Shown here: positions 35,974 to 47,944 of the stretch, one piece after another | How positions within the stretch are numbered: position 1 is the stretch's first letter | Layout of the letters: the number at the start of each line of letters is the position of its first letter | NCBI GenBank assembly: GCA_900073065.1 | Contig: FJOG01000006.1 | Location: 726,881 to 790,880 of the forward strand | DNA from: Phialocephala subalpina | Lineage: Eukaryota; Ascomycota; Leotiomycetes; Helotiales; Mollisiaceae | Reading direction: 5' to 3' | DNA length: 64,000 nucleotides | Notes under the pieces: generated by a model | Told to the model about the DNA's origin: nothing | The model's database searches: none | The model's input: the letters and a program-made list of their open reading frames with translations, nothing else | Position numbers and translations under genes: made by a program

Positions 35974-36223
35974 TGTTGGCTCGAGTGAACGGTATTGTGG
36001 AGATGATAATGTGAGTGAACGTTGACTATGAGGTCGTATGCTTCGTCAAAGAGGTCATGTTAGTTCGAGTGAACGCGATCATTCCTTACCATGATATGAG
36101 TGAACGCAAAGTCAGGAATTGATTTTTATCTAAGTGAGCGTGTTAGTTCGAGTGAACGCGATTGCTCCCACCATAATGTTAGTGAACGGTGGTATCCTTC
36201 ATCCTACCATTAGTGAACCACAA
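35974..36223. repeat. Three-copy tandem repeat, period 83-84 bp, with paired AGTGAACG boxes
   Basis: Copies begin at 35974, 36058 and 36141, each opening TGTTNGNTCGAGTGAACG. Each has AGTGAACG at offset 10 (35984, 36068, 36151) and a second copy 30-31 bases later (36014, 36099, 36181). Copies 2 and 3 have a third, one-mismatch box 31-34 bases on (AGTGAGCG at 36133, AGTGAACC at 36212). The sequence between boxes has diverged more than the boxes themselves. Function unknown: a decayed minisatellite, or a clustered protein-binding array. Confidence 0.8.
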
Positions 36224-36529
36224 TACACGCCATCTAACCTACTTCCAAATGTTTCCCCTAGCGAATACTGGTTCCACCAAGGTGAAGCATCTACAAAGTT
36301 TTCCCACCCTCCTGCACCACATTTCTCCCGCTATAAATGCTTCCCCTCAGTCTAACACTTTTGGGAAGTAGGAAGCTTCATGGTACAAACATGAACAATA
36401 GTATGGGTGTCTGGTGGGGTAGTGATTGGCCGTGTGTGGTTTGGTCTTGCTTGTAACCTTGAGCTTGAAGGTATTGAGTGGATTTCTATTGCTTTTAGTG
36501 TGGGATTGGTGAATGTTGAAGTTTTGGAA

Positions 36530-36800
36530 TATCCGGGGTTCGCGATACCTTTACTCCCGATGCCAATGATCGGGCCCAGCTTGACTACTGAGATATAGGG
36601 GTTATGCCCTGAGGGGATAACTGTTTTCGCAGTTGAGCGAACTAACATCTCGGGCAGGAATTTGGTTTGGCTGTAGCCGTGAAGAGTCGCGAGTTTCTTG
36701 GCTGCAGTGTGGTCTTCGAGACCTGTTGAGACCATCAAAGACGCGACCGCCGGATACGTAGACGAACCGTGGGAACCTGCTCCCGAACAACAGCACGCTT
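36530..36800 (-). pseudogene. NRPS-like thioester reductase (NAD-binding_4) relic
   Basis: Reading leftward, RFVYVSGGRVFDGL is followed, after a frame change, by EDHTAAKKLATLHGYSQTKF, then LPEMLVRS, NPYISVVKLGPIIGIGSKG and IAN. This matches the terminal thioester-reductase domain of fungal adenylate-forming reductases: the VSGG strand, the catalytic Tyr-x-x-x-Lys (YSQTK) and the ISVVKPGxIIG strand. The frame change coincides with a 10-base direct duplication (GGTCTCAACA then GGTCTC). Similarity stops on the left after about 36530 and on the right near 36800, so neither the adenylation domain nor the C-terminus is present. It is a fragment and cannot be active. Confidence 0.6.
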
Positions 36801-36839
36801 CGACAACCTCGAAAGCATCATCCCGACCGGTATCGCCTC

Positions 36840-37776
36840 TCAACATGCCACCTGAAGAGGCTCCGCTAGTTGCAGCCAGCTCGATCCCCAACAATACAGA
36901 CAAATCGAGCCATCCGCTTCCAATAGTAACCCTGCTCAAGTTTCCTCGAATATGAACAGATATTTACGAGCATTCATTGCCATCACCGTGCTCGTCAGCT
37001 TTGATCCGCCATCCCAATATTCGCCGAGCCGCATTTTGGTTGGACATCGACAAAAAGTGGTCTCGCCTTTCTCTTCATCTCAATTCCCATCTTTCTCGGA
37101 CCCCTTGCAGGCAAACTCTATGATAGATACCCATCGCCGCGGCTCTCAACCATGTGGTTTCTGCTTTCAGCTGTTTGTACAGTGATGCTAGCCATAGTGA
37201 CATACGACAGCATAGGCTCCACGACACAGCAGACGTTTCTACTTGTTTTCCTTACCTTGTATGGTAAGCCTTCCGCCATTACTTAGTGTTGGACTTGACT
37301 GACGAAAACAATAGGCTTTACAAACACTTTTGGATCTCTGCCATTGAGTGCAGACCTGAGCCGAGCTGTAAAGTTTATCGAGGAAGAGACTCCCGGGATT
37401 TTTGGAACCTCGGACGTAGGTGCCAATGCACAACTGTAATACCGTATGCGCTCTACACTAGTGCGTCCGCAGCTGGCGTTGTGGTGGGACCAATTTGGAC
37501 AAGTGTCGTATATCAAGATAGACATTGGAGATTTCTTGTCTGCAGCTTGAGTGTTTTGTTGTCAACTATTGCTGTACCAGTGGTGAGTGTCCGTCGACTA
37601 AGTAGGTGCGCAGTGCTGACTCGATTAAAGTTGCTTACCAGGGAAATTTCGAAGTCGATACTCCTCCTCAACGATCGTCCACCATCAGTCTGATAGCAAA
37701 TGAGGAAGGACGACAAGACGTGGTTTGTGATTCCGACATTCGTACATATCCAGCAGACGTGGAAGATGTAATATAA
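36840..37776 (+). pseudogene. MFS drug:H+ antiporter (DHA1-like) relic, C-terminal half only
   Basis: The text starts in the central loop (PPEEAPLVAASS) and runs through LLKFPR, RYLRAFIAITVLVSFDP, AIPIFAEPHFGWTSTKSGL and AFLFISIPIFLGPLAGKLYD to TMWFLLSAVCTVMLA. It continues with TFLLVFLTLYGFTNTFGSLP and SASAAGVVVGPIW, and ends with an acidic tail and TAA at 37774. Two introns still splice in frame (near 37265-37314 and 37581-37641). Frame changes occur near 36950 (CGAATATGAAC), near 37005 (GATCCGCC) and near 37430 (CAACTGTAATACC). The first six membrane segments are absent. It is a 5'-truncated, frameshifted pseudogene whose intron signals remain good. Confidence 0.75.
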
Positions 37777-40700
37777 TTTTATATGAGGATATATAGATAT
37801 ACACGAGGCGCTATTTGGTCAATACAGTATAGCCTGGCGTTACTTGGATGAGCCTGAAGTTTCGCGGCCGAGTTAACAAGCACATTTTCTCCCTTTGCGC
37901 TATTCCTTTCGAATTTTGGTTTCCATTGTCAACTTTCCATCTCAACTTCTGTCCGATACCTTGACAGTAAGCCTTTATTGGAAGCTCACTCATACTCGCA
38001 GATGCTTCGTCTATTCTTGTTTGCTGCGATGTGAAGATGGGCTTCTTTGATGCCTCTATCTGATTCTGAAGCTTTGGAATGCCTTTCTCCAATGTGCCAA
38101 GGACAATAAGCAACCCCATTGATGTGGAAGGTACCTTGGTTGGTACAGTCGCTGTATATATACCCTGTCTGGAGGAGCTTGAGCCAAGGTCAAGAGTCAT
38201 AAGCGTGAATACCCTGTCCTAAGTCATAGTGCATATTCATGTCCTCCAATTTACCTTTACGAGCTTGCGATTTGCACAGCGTACTCATTGTAGAAGTTAC
38301 CTCATTGTGACTCGAATTATTGCAGCACGTTTGCCATAGAGTTCGGTTGATGCCATCGCTGATAAATTCGAGGAGTACTCGGCAGCTCGATGGGACCATG
38401 CAATGCACGATGTACCATCCTGAATCCTAAACAAAGAACTCAAGTCATTCTTTCGCTTTCGCTGATCCTGGCAGAGTTTTTATTGTCAATTAGTCCTTTG
38501 CTGTCAATTTTAGAAAGTGTTATATATATCTCCCTGCCGCTGAGACAGAAGCCAGTCGCTCAGGCTGAGTTGAACAAGGAAATCTACCTGGTTCGGCAGG
38601 TGGATAAATGTAATAATGGGACTACGACTTGTCAAAGAGGACTTTTCCTATCCAAGTGAGGTCGTCGTTGTTGCTAGAAACGTTTGTTGGCCCGTATTGC
38701 CGTGAATAAAGCATCGCTTATATACCATGTAGAGCCTGCCTACGAACAATGATTAACCCAAGTGGTATGATATGGATTCAAGCCTGAGGTCGGAACGGAA
38801 GATGTCGCTTACTTGCATGATGCTTTGAGTGAAGATATGCTTTGCTTTGTCAAAATAGTTCTTGTGAATGCCAATTAGTGGGGTAAATAGAAGCTGCCTG
38901 CCGTGACAATTGTCACATCTAGGACTCTTGGTTGAGCTTGTCTAAGGCTCTAGTGCCGCCGAGGTCAGCTTTTACCTTATATGGCGACTAGACGTCTTGA
39001 AGCTATGTATATGGACCTGGAGTAATGGAATGCATCTTCACCTTCTCGACCAAAGAGTCTCTCACATACTCAGCCACAGACCGACTCGTTCCTGGCTGCT
39101 GCTGAAGAGGAAACCCCAAGCACGGATGGTGAAAGCTCCTCGCTGTACGGTACTTGCTGCAGAAATAAAAATCAAGTTAGTGGGTACTACCCCTTTTTTT
39201 CAATCTCAATTGGAGGTTGCATATTGCTCTGAATCTTCAGGAACTTGTCAATCACGTTCGTCTGAGGATGTTTGGCAGTAATGCTGGTGTTGCGCGAACG
39301 ATAGAGGAGCACTGAAGCAGACGGAACCAGTTTGGACGTGTCCGCATCCCCAACATCTGTTCGTCGTCCCTTGAGGGTAGATTGACTCTTGCGACTACTT
39401 TGTTGTTCTGATCACTGGTGCGAAGAACTGCTTTATACCTGCATGCATCCCTTCGAGACTTAATGAGGTACTGAGAATGAGCAACTTGAGGTGTGAAGGA
39501 TCAAAAGGAGATGAGACCATGCTTGCGTATGACACCGATCAACTATTTTGGTGCAGACGAACTACATTCTCCTTGAGTCACATTTGGGTTGCGTGCATCA
39601 TTCTCTCTTTAATTCAAGGGAAATCTGCGAATGGTCCTGCATAGGGAAAACACGCGTGTTGAGAATGGAAGACATCCTTCAACTTGAGTTGAGGAAGACA
39701 AATCAATAACCATGCCGTTCCTGCATCCCGAACCATCTCGAACTTCACTTTCGTCTCATCTCTGCAAGTGCAGAACATTGACAGCAAATCTGGAAAAGAG
39801 TAGATATTTACAGCAGCTCGGAGTAGGGACTCGATCCACCCCAGTCCAGTCAAGTGCAGGCTACATTATCTAGGTGGGCTAGCTACATCTTGAAGTGAGC
39901 AGACTTGGGAGGTTCAACATTCGAAGAGCGGACCTCCCGAATCGAGCTTAATCGTGGCGATGTCATTGCATTCCAACGAGTGTTTGCAGAAAACATCAAC
40001 AATTGAAGCAAGGTGTATATACTCCCAGGCACTGGCGGTCAGCAAGATGCTTCGACATTTTCTCGTGACATACTCGGCTAGCATCGAGCTCTCAGCCAAA
40101 TTTTGGAAGCAGACAAGTCCTTAAGATAAAAGGTAGGAAACTTTGAATGAAGTGAGGCTCAACCAATTCTACACCTGGGGAGTCAAAGACGATGGTGCGC
40201 TCGGCCGTGACAAAGAGTCATCCATATATATAACTCTCAAGCCATAGAAAGAATCGGATCTAGACGCAATCGAGACGATGAAGCAGACCCACTCAGTGTC
40301 GGCCTTCTGGTCCAGATCCTGTCGTCACCATTCTTTCTTGTTGTCAATTAAACTTTGTCCATCACAATTCGTCCCTTTCATACCTAGTTCTGCGTACAAA
40401 CTCTATACCCTCTGCAGACTCTTCGTCTTGGGCACAACGTGACAGCCAAGCATAAGCGCTGATGAACGAGTCCTGCTAGGTGGCGGCAATGTCCTCGAAT
40501 GCGTCGGCGACCCCAGCTTCTGTAGAGAAGAAAGGGACTAATGGTTGTTTTTATACCTATGCAATACGGAGACATTCGAAGGCTGAACGCACCAAATGTG
40601 GATGCTATGCGAGTGAATTGATATGAGGAAGGAAAGGCGCTCTTGCTATGCAAAGCAGGTATAACGACCGGCATTACAACGGAGCATCCTCAACTCTCTC

Positions 40701-41915
40701 ACTTGTATTCATCACAATGAATATACCTCTATTGCAAAACTTTCAGAAAGCGCATCGATTTTTCAGGTCCCGCACTCTCAAAATTTCGCATTCCAATCAA
40801 TTGCCTTCTCGGTCTCGAGCTTTTTTTGTTGCATATCGCACGCATAGCTGCCAGAAGTTACACAAGACAGGGATCTGGTGGATCAACAGTTGCCCAATGA
40901 AAGCTGCAGACAGCTGCAGAGCAGCATCCCACCAATACAAAAAACGCGGTCAAAAGTTTAGATCCACAGGAGCTATACCCCGTAATACCTGTAAATGTCT
41001 CGCTCAAGCCTTATAAGCCCTTCTAATTGGCTCGCTTCGTGTATTCCCCCATAATTCTGCTCCTGCTCACGGCTCGAGAGCCTGTCCTTCAGTAGGTCGA
41101 GGCGTATTTACAGTACCCTTCAGGGCATAGCCTAAGTAAGACCTTACAGGGCAATTACAGCGTATATACCCTTTAGACCCAAACTTTTGACCGCGTTCTT
41201 CGTAACATCCTCAAGGATTGCGCCTTTCAGGTGACTTTGGTGGTTTTGTTGCACGTCGCTGGACGAGTGGTTATGGCGCCAGGCCAGCCAGGAATTTACT
41301 AAAAATAGAAATCCTGGGGAAGTCATGAGAATTTCGAGGTCGATTTTGTTCATGCTGTTGATGCATGAAAGTGAGTTTGAGATGAACGGATATCTGGCTT
41401 CTAATACTTCGATTCAGGTTAGAGAGTTCTGGGAATCAAGGATGCGCAAGGAATTGAAAGACGCAGAGATATTGGCGCATGAGTCGTGGATGGTGTAGAA
41501 GTGGAGAAGAGGGTCTCGAGCGCGGTCAATTTAGTTTAGTATGCAGTCCGGCTTTGAGAACTAGTCTTGGCAGTCGGCGGACAAGTATAGCTTTGGTCAG
41601 GTTTATCTTTTCATCTGTAAAAGAAGGCGAGAAGAAATCTCGACTAGCTCTCGGGAAGTCTCGCGGCTGCGCCTAACTAAGCTCGGGTCTGCGAGTCTTT
41701 CCTTCATGGACAAAGGCGCCAAATTATGCTAGGTTAAAGCTGTATAAAATTGTTCATACTGCTTTATAGAGTAAATATCTGCCTGGGCTTGAGACTGTGA
41801 CGAGCTATATTGCTCCGAAGTCGGTAGAGCAGACAAGGGTTTGTAGCCCAGATGCTGACTTAGAAGAATATGATCCGAGGACTTTCGGGATTTGTTGTAA
41901 AATACTCGGTACCGA
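37777..41915. other. Gene-poor region, about 4.1 kb
   Basis: No domain is recognisable. Protein-like but unassigned minus-strand frames occur at 37811-38200 (129 codons), 39614-39853 and 39914-40099; the last two could be parts of one decayed gene (text such as SILLTASAWEYIHLASIVDV and LRAAVNIYSFPDLLSMF). No transposase, reverse transcriptase or long terminal repeat was seen. Confidence 0.4.
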
Positions 41916-42396
41916 TTAGAAGGCAATTGTGATTTTCAGGGTTCGAGGTACAAGTCGGGATCTCAAGCTGTGAACAAGCTCGTCAGCTAGAGAGGAAACA
42001 GATGGACACTTATCATTGCCTCTGAAGAGAAACGAATCTAACAATTTGATTTGAGTATTGGCATCGAAACATATTGATCCAAGTTCTTCAAGTTCATCGT
42101 ATTGCCGAAGAGTTTGTAAGCCTCGACAATGGACACTAGATATCGTCACTAGCTCGAAGTAGGATTCAAACCATCGGGCTAGTGCTGCAACATCGCAAAT
42201 GCCGAATATCTGAAACTCTTCGGGACATTGTTCTGCGGCTGCAGACGTTCGGTAGGAGAAACATAAGCAATGAAACGATCTGACAAGCAATCCTCAGCGT
42301 AGGAAAATCGGGAACATCTGACGCGAACTTGTGTTTCGTGAACAGCGCAATAGGAAGGTGAGGCAGTCGCTGACCTCCATCTTGACAGCTCTTCAT
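41916..42396 (-). CDS. Hypothetical protein, two exons
   Basis: ATG 42396 to donor GTCAGA at 42284, a 46-base intron, then acceptor GTCTGCAG and exon 42238-41916, giving 144 residues. The second exon is convincingly protein-like: EEFQIFGICDVAALARWFES, then LRQYDELEELGSICFDANTQ and SLADELVHSLRSRLVPR. I do not recognise a family. It has no signal peptide or membrane segment. It sits alone in a gene-poor stretch, so it might be another remnant. Confidence 0.4.
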
Positions 42397-44538
42397 GCAT
42401 ACTTCATGCTTGATATATTAAAAACCTGGGGAAGTCCAACACCATCCCTTTGGAACCCAATCATCAGAGAATCAAAAGGACCCGTGCCTCGAAGGATGCC
42501 TTAGATGCTTTTAAGTTTCATACCCGACGACAGCCGCGGGTCACAAGTTGGTGAGCCGAAAGCACGGGGACAACTGTAAAGAGAGGATGCGAAGCGAATC
42601 CACCCACGGTAGATGTTGTCTCTGCCGTTTATGGCGTTCCCTCATCATGCCGTACGGCACCAAGTCTCAGCTTGTGACAGATGATTTGGTAGCTGAAGAT
42701 ATCTGTGCAAATTGCCTTTTCCCTTGGTCCAACATTGGCCGCAGACAACGGTCTATCCCAGGCGGCTGGGCTGAGAAGAATGTTGTCACACCTCAATTGG
42801 CGATACTTGGCCATAAAAGCATGGCCGTATGGGCGCCTCTGCTCTTGAAATCAGGCGCGAGAAATGAGTGAGTGCGGGGTGACGGTACTTGGCTACCTTG
42901 GCGGAAAAGGTCTGTGATGAAGTATCTTCCCCTTGGCTGTACTTGGCCTAACAATAGTCAATTGTACAACCTATTCATCCCGAATTCGGGAGTACACATT
43001 GCTAGCCAGCGAAACCGGATCGTATTATCGACTTCGTGTCACCACGATATCAAAGCAATACGCAAGCCGCACATGAAGGGCTTGAATAGGGGGCCTCGAA
43101 ATCCTCTGTTTCGGAACAAAGCAAACAAGTTGGCAGACCGACGATTGGAAACGCAAGGTACAGCGAAACATGGCTTACCGCTCCTCACGCCACTTGCGTC
43201 GCCACATACGAAGCTGAAGGAATCATCTTGGGTGATTCTTGGAGACTTGGAAGTGGTTGAGTTGCACAACAGAGCCACCACAGAAAGCACGGCACCCCCC
43301 TTTTAAAACGGGGGTAGACGGAGTCGTGATCTCGAGACTTGAGGACATTCAAGCCCGGAAGACAGGGAAAAGGGGCGAGAGTCATGCCTCATCTGTCGAT
43401 TCCACGTTGAACCAAGGCTCGCTGCAGGCTGCCAGCCATGTCATGCCATCTCCCTCATGTTCTTCTCTCAAGATGCAGGCGTGAGAGCAGGGTGAGAAAG
43501 TCTCTCAGCGAGAACAGACTTTGCGCCTAGTAGTACTAGTCCTTTTGAGGCGTAGAATGCCTTTCCCTCAATCATCCGGTTCGGAATAACGAACGCCCAG
43601 TAATCGCTGCTTTAACCTTCTCGGCGGCCATTCTTTCCACCCTTCCCTTCTTCCTCATCGACTCTCCTCGTCTGCGCCGTCGCGCTATCGTCCCAATATC
43701 TCAATCTATCTATCGCTCCTCTATATACTCTTGCCCATATACAACACAATAACGTCTCGAGCCATCGCATCAATTGCCCCAATTTTTGTCTCTCTCTTCC
43801 GCTCCCGCGCTCCTCTGGAATCCTTCGCCGCAGGGCTGCACACCGATACACTGATTTCAAACAGAATTGTCCCTATTTCGGAGTGCGAATGTGACAGGCC
43901 TCTCGCCATCCCAGGATCTTGCAGGCGAGAAGCACACGCCAGCAGCGTTGCACCACACAGGTGCTCAGCTCGACGCCAACCCACACCAAACTCTCCCCCC
44001 AGGCCAGTCAGCTACAGGCCGCTCTTCGAAGCACCTTCGGGTTGGCGCTTGCCCTCTGCTGGCCCTCTTCCCCGTCCCATCAGACTCTCCCTTCCCCACA
44101 CCCTAACGACCACAACTCCCACCGCAGTCAAACACTTCCGCAGACATCAGGCCTCCTCCTTCACTGTCCTCCCGACCATCTGTCATCGCTCTCGACCCTA
44201 AATCCCCAGGCGACCTGGTCTCCGGCGCCCACAGATCTCCCTCCCTCTCGTCTCCTTTCGCACGATCCTGCTCCACCCTTCAACGTTCGAACTCTCTCTC
44301 CCACGTGAGACTGCGACTGGACTCTCCCCTTTGAGACTCGACCATTCCCAGGGCATGTTACTCAAGACCACTGGACCCTGTGCGAGCACACTCATCGACC
44401 AGTAGGGATGCCTACGACTTACGCTCCAAAATCTGGTGATCATCATAGACGACAGTCTCGCCCGAACCCTCCTCATTGACGACAACCTCAACCTGCGCTG
44501 ACCTGACGAACACTTCCCTCCCAAGGGACATCGCCGCG
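42397..44538. other. Intergenic; 3' part is a pyrimidine-rich promoter/leader
   Basis: From about 43600 to the ATG at 44539 the plus strand is strongly C/T-rich (runs such as CTCTCTCTTCC), which is typical of fungal promoters and leaders of well-expressed genes. Upstream, 42397-43600 has only short frames without domains. Confidence 0.45.
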
Positions 44539-46309
44539 ATGACCTTTCGAAAGCCAGACTCCGTCGCTGGGAGCTCAGCGCCGGCCATTATGGTCGGGCT
44601 GTTTGTGGCAACTGGTGGATTACTCTTTGGCTATGATACAGGGTGAGTGAATATTGAGAGGGGACGATGAATACATAGCGACTGACGATGGGCAGCACAA
44701 TCTCGGGAATATTAGCCATGACTGCCTTTCGCGATCAATTTTCGACCGGTTATATCGATCCGAAAGACTCGAGACCGAATGTGTCGCCGGCGCAGTCCTC
44801 AATCATAGTCGCGATATTGAGTGCAGGAACATTTTTCGGATCACTGCTTGCAGCGCCGTTGGGAGACAAGCTTGGTCGTCGAATACCACTTATAGTTGCG
44901 GTGGCTATATTCTCCTTCGGTGTTCTTCTACAGACTCTTGCAATGGCAATTCCACTATTGATCGTGGGAAGGTATGGCATTTCTTGCACCACCTATGTTT
45001 CACAAACGCTGACACAAGTTGTCATAGACTATTCGCAGGCCTTGGTCTAGGCATTATATCTGTTCTGGTCCCTCTATACCAGTCTGAGATGGCACCCAAA
45101 TGGATTCGAGGTACTCTAGTCTGCACATATCAACTTGCCATCACCACCGGGCTCCTTCTCGCCGCCACTGTCAACATCTTCACCCAGAAGATTTCAGATG
45201 CCAGTGCTTTTCGAATTCCTCTTGCCATGCAATTCGTTTGGGCCGGAGTCCTTCTGCTTGGACTTATCTTGTTACCGGAAACACCCCGTTATCTCATCAA
45301 GCGGGGTCTCGACAATGCTGCAGCATTATCACTCAGTCGTCTCCGCCGTCTCGATATTACCCATCCAGCTTTGGTAGAAGAGCTTGCTGAAATTAAGGCC
45401 AACCACGAATACGAACTCAGCCTGGGCCCTTCAACCTACCACGATTGTTTCTTCGGCTCTCCTAGCTTAGGCCGTCGTACTATGACAGGATCTGGGTTGC
45501 AAGTATTGCAACAACTATCAGGGTGTAATTTTATCTTCTATTACGGGACGACATTCTTCGAACGCATCAACATCCCCTCTCCCTATATTGTCGCGGTCGT
45601 CACTAACGTCGTCAACGTCGTCTCCACTATCCCTGGGATGTTTCTCGTCGAATCTCTCGGAAGACGTCGACTTCTCATGTTTGGAGCCGGTGGAATGGCT
45701 GTCTGCCAGCTTCTTGTTGCATCTGTCGGTACCGCTATTCCCGACTCATACACCGCCAACATGGTTCTTATTGTATTCGTCTGCTGTTATCTCTTTTTCT
45801 TCGCATCCTCCTGGGGACCCGTCGTGTGGGTCGTTACGTCCGAGATATACCCTCTCAAAGTCCGAGCGAAGTCGATGTCGATATCAACGGCATCCAACTG
45901 GCTTTTGAACTTTTCGATAGCTTATGGTACACCATATCTCGTGAATAGCGGACCCGGTTATGCCAATCTACAAGCACGAGTCTTCTTCATCTGGGGTACA
46001 TTCTGCTCGTTAGCAGTTGTTTTCGTATGGTGTTTTGTTTACGAAACGAGCAAGATCAGTCTTGAACAGATTGATGAGATGTACGAGAGAGTCGATCACG
46101 CATGGAACAGCAAATCGTTCCAGCCATCTTGGAGCTTCCAAGAAATGCGAGATGAAGGCTCCTCATCGAGTGGAATACAACTCGAACATATCGAAGACGA
46201 GACCCGACGGCGGACTGGAACCAGCACCAGTACCGCAGGGAGCGAAGCGACGATGTCTGAAGAAGACAAGATCATAGCGCAATTAGGCGACGTCGACCTA
46301 AGTTACTAA
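44539..46309 (+). CDS. MFS monosaccharide (hexose) transporter
   Basis: Sugar porter of 553 residues in three exons (44539-44642, 44696-44971, 45028-46309). TM1 gives GGLLFGYDTG, joined to TISGILAM across the first splice. Then come GDKLGRRIPL (GRR loop), LLPETPRYLIKRG after TM6 (PETPR signature), GSGLQVLQQLSGCNFIFYYG in TM7 (the QQxxGxNxxxYY motif), FLVESLGRRRLL, SEIYPLKVRAKSMS after TM10 and VYETSKISLEQIDEMYER after TM12. A Ser/Glu-rich tail of about 80 residues follows. By family this is closest to fungal high-affinity glucose or monosaccharide transporters. The C-terminal tail is shorter than in Rgt2/Snf3-type sensors, so transport and not sensing is likelier. Confidence 0.93.
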
Positions 46310-46687
46310 TGTTTTGAATGCTTTTATTGTCATCGTGTTGTGTAATTCAGCGTGGAGTTTCTGTCGTGGAGTTTATGGATAGCAAATCACATCCCAGGGT
46401 ATGGAGTCGGGATCGGGGTTCTTGGGAAATGGGTATTGATATCTGGGGCCGTCATACTTCTTCGGCGATTACGATTGGAGTCCGGTCCTGGCATATTGTT
46501 TGGGACGTGAGATAGCGCAATCCGAATTGCAGGTTGTCGAGGATTCGTATCTATCATGGCTATATCATATGGTCCAGATATCTGGCGAGGTCGACGTCGC
46601 AGCATCGAAGAAAGAAAGAGCAATATAGCATAGTTACTGTTGATGTCTACCACTAAAAGGTGCATGCAGTATGAATGAAAATTACTC

Positions 46688-47137
46688 TTGTTGTACCAAA
46701 TTCAAATGTTCGATCCCGGCTATCCAACAATATCACTTTCCAAGGTAATAAATCTACAGGATCGACCCCGCCTCGCTCCTTCCTCGTCATCCGAGGAGGT
46801 TCCTGCCGTTTCCATTCCCCAATGGCCCCGTCACTTTCATGTCCCAGTCGCTTTCAATGCGTGGTACGAGTCCCTGTTGTACCGACCATATCGAATGCGA
46901 AGCACAACTATCGTTCATCTAAGTAATTCAACCCAAGCGCCAACATTTGACCCCCTACCAAGCTCTCTACACGATCTCCTCGCCGTTCGGTACACAAGAG
47001 GTTCCGTCTCGACTTGCCGCCTTGTCGGTCTCGCACTGGTACAATCATTAATTCAGCCGCGATATACGCAAGGTCTGGGATATAGTATCGTTAGATGGAT
47101 GTTCGGTAAGGTTCCACGGTCGGGAGATAGCGCCTAA
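46688..47137 (+). CDS. Unrecognised 149-codon open frame
   Basis: Protein-like stretch (FHVPVAFNAWYESLLYRPYR, then STCRLVGLALVQSLIQPRY) without a family match by eye. A donor-like GTAAGG follows WMFG near 47106 and an acceptor TTTGTAG near 47360, so it could be the first exon of a short gene. Chance is a fair alternative. Confidence 0.25.
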   Translation: MLYQIQMFDPGYPTISLSKVINLQDRPRLAPSSSSEEVPAVSIPQWPRHFHVPVAFNAWYESLLYRPYRMRSTTIVHLSNSTQAPTFDPLPSSLHDLLAVRYTRGSVSTCRLVGLALVQSLIQPRYTQGLGYSIVRWMFGKVPRSGDSA

Positions 47138-47869
47138 TTGTTCGGGTCATTTGATCGGGATTGTGTATTGGGAGGGCGGACGCCGATTGAGGGGTGAAGA
47201 GGTAGGTGGTCGACGATGGGGGGCGGAGAGGGGTTGAAAAGTTTTGATGTTTGAATCGGGTTGGGTGTTTGGTGAGGCTCTGGGAGATTGTAAGTACTTT
47301 TCATTGTGCTTTGGGGAGCTGACGCTATGCTCCTTGACAAAACTACTTTGCTTTGTAGATGGTTTGTGCCTTTTGCGATCTTTCTTATTGTATGCTTGTT
47401 TTGGATATGAGTGTGGACCTACTATTATCAAGTCCGTCACCATTCAATTTCCCTGTCTGTGACTTATTTTGTTAAAGCTTTAGCATCTTTGAAGACAGTG
47501 AAAGGTCGTACTCATAACCGCAGCAGGTCCCCAAGGTGAACAGCCTCTAGTTGATAAGACAATGTAGATAAGGGAAGTCGGCAAAATAGACCCGTAACTT
47601 CGGGGAAAGGATTGGCTCTAAGGGTTGGGTACGTTGGGCCTTGGTTGGAAGTCCCTGGAGCAGGTCGGCACTAGCTTTACGGCCAGCGCCTTCCAGCATC
47701 GGGTGTCGAGAGGAGTTGATAGCAATCAAAGCCAGCTTGATATGTACATACAAAGTAGAGGCATAAAAACAGGTATTACTGCAAACCAGAGGAGGGACTT
47801 TTAGTGTTGAGGCACTTTCGCGACAGATTGTTTGATTGACGAGAGAGCAAGCTGGTACTAACTCTTGGG

Positions 47870-47944
47870 TTACAATCAGTGAAGGTTTGCTCTCTGCCTG
47901 CCTACGTCCTGTTTGTAGGTTACTTTATACTTCGCTGATTGTAA
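47870..47944. repeat. 75-base hairpin with 15-base terminal arms
   Basis: Left arm 47870-47884 (TTACAATCAGTGAAG) and right arm 47930-47944 (CTTCGCTGATTGTAA) pair at 14 of 15 positions. A smaller inner pairing, CCTAC with GTAGG, lies within. It is small and terminally symmetric, as expected of a short MITE or a strong hairpin. No clear target-site duplication was found. Confidence 0.6.

Noticed and set aside
38390..38659. Possible CDF-transporter fragment (KQRTQVILSLSLILAEFLL)
   Set aside because: Only one hydrophobic segment resembles a CDF TM1; the HxxxD site is absent and the rest does not match.
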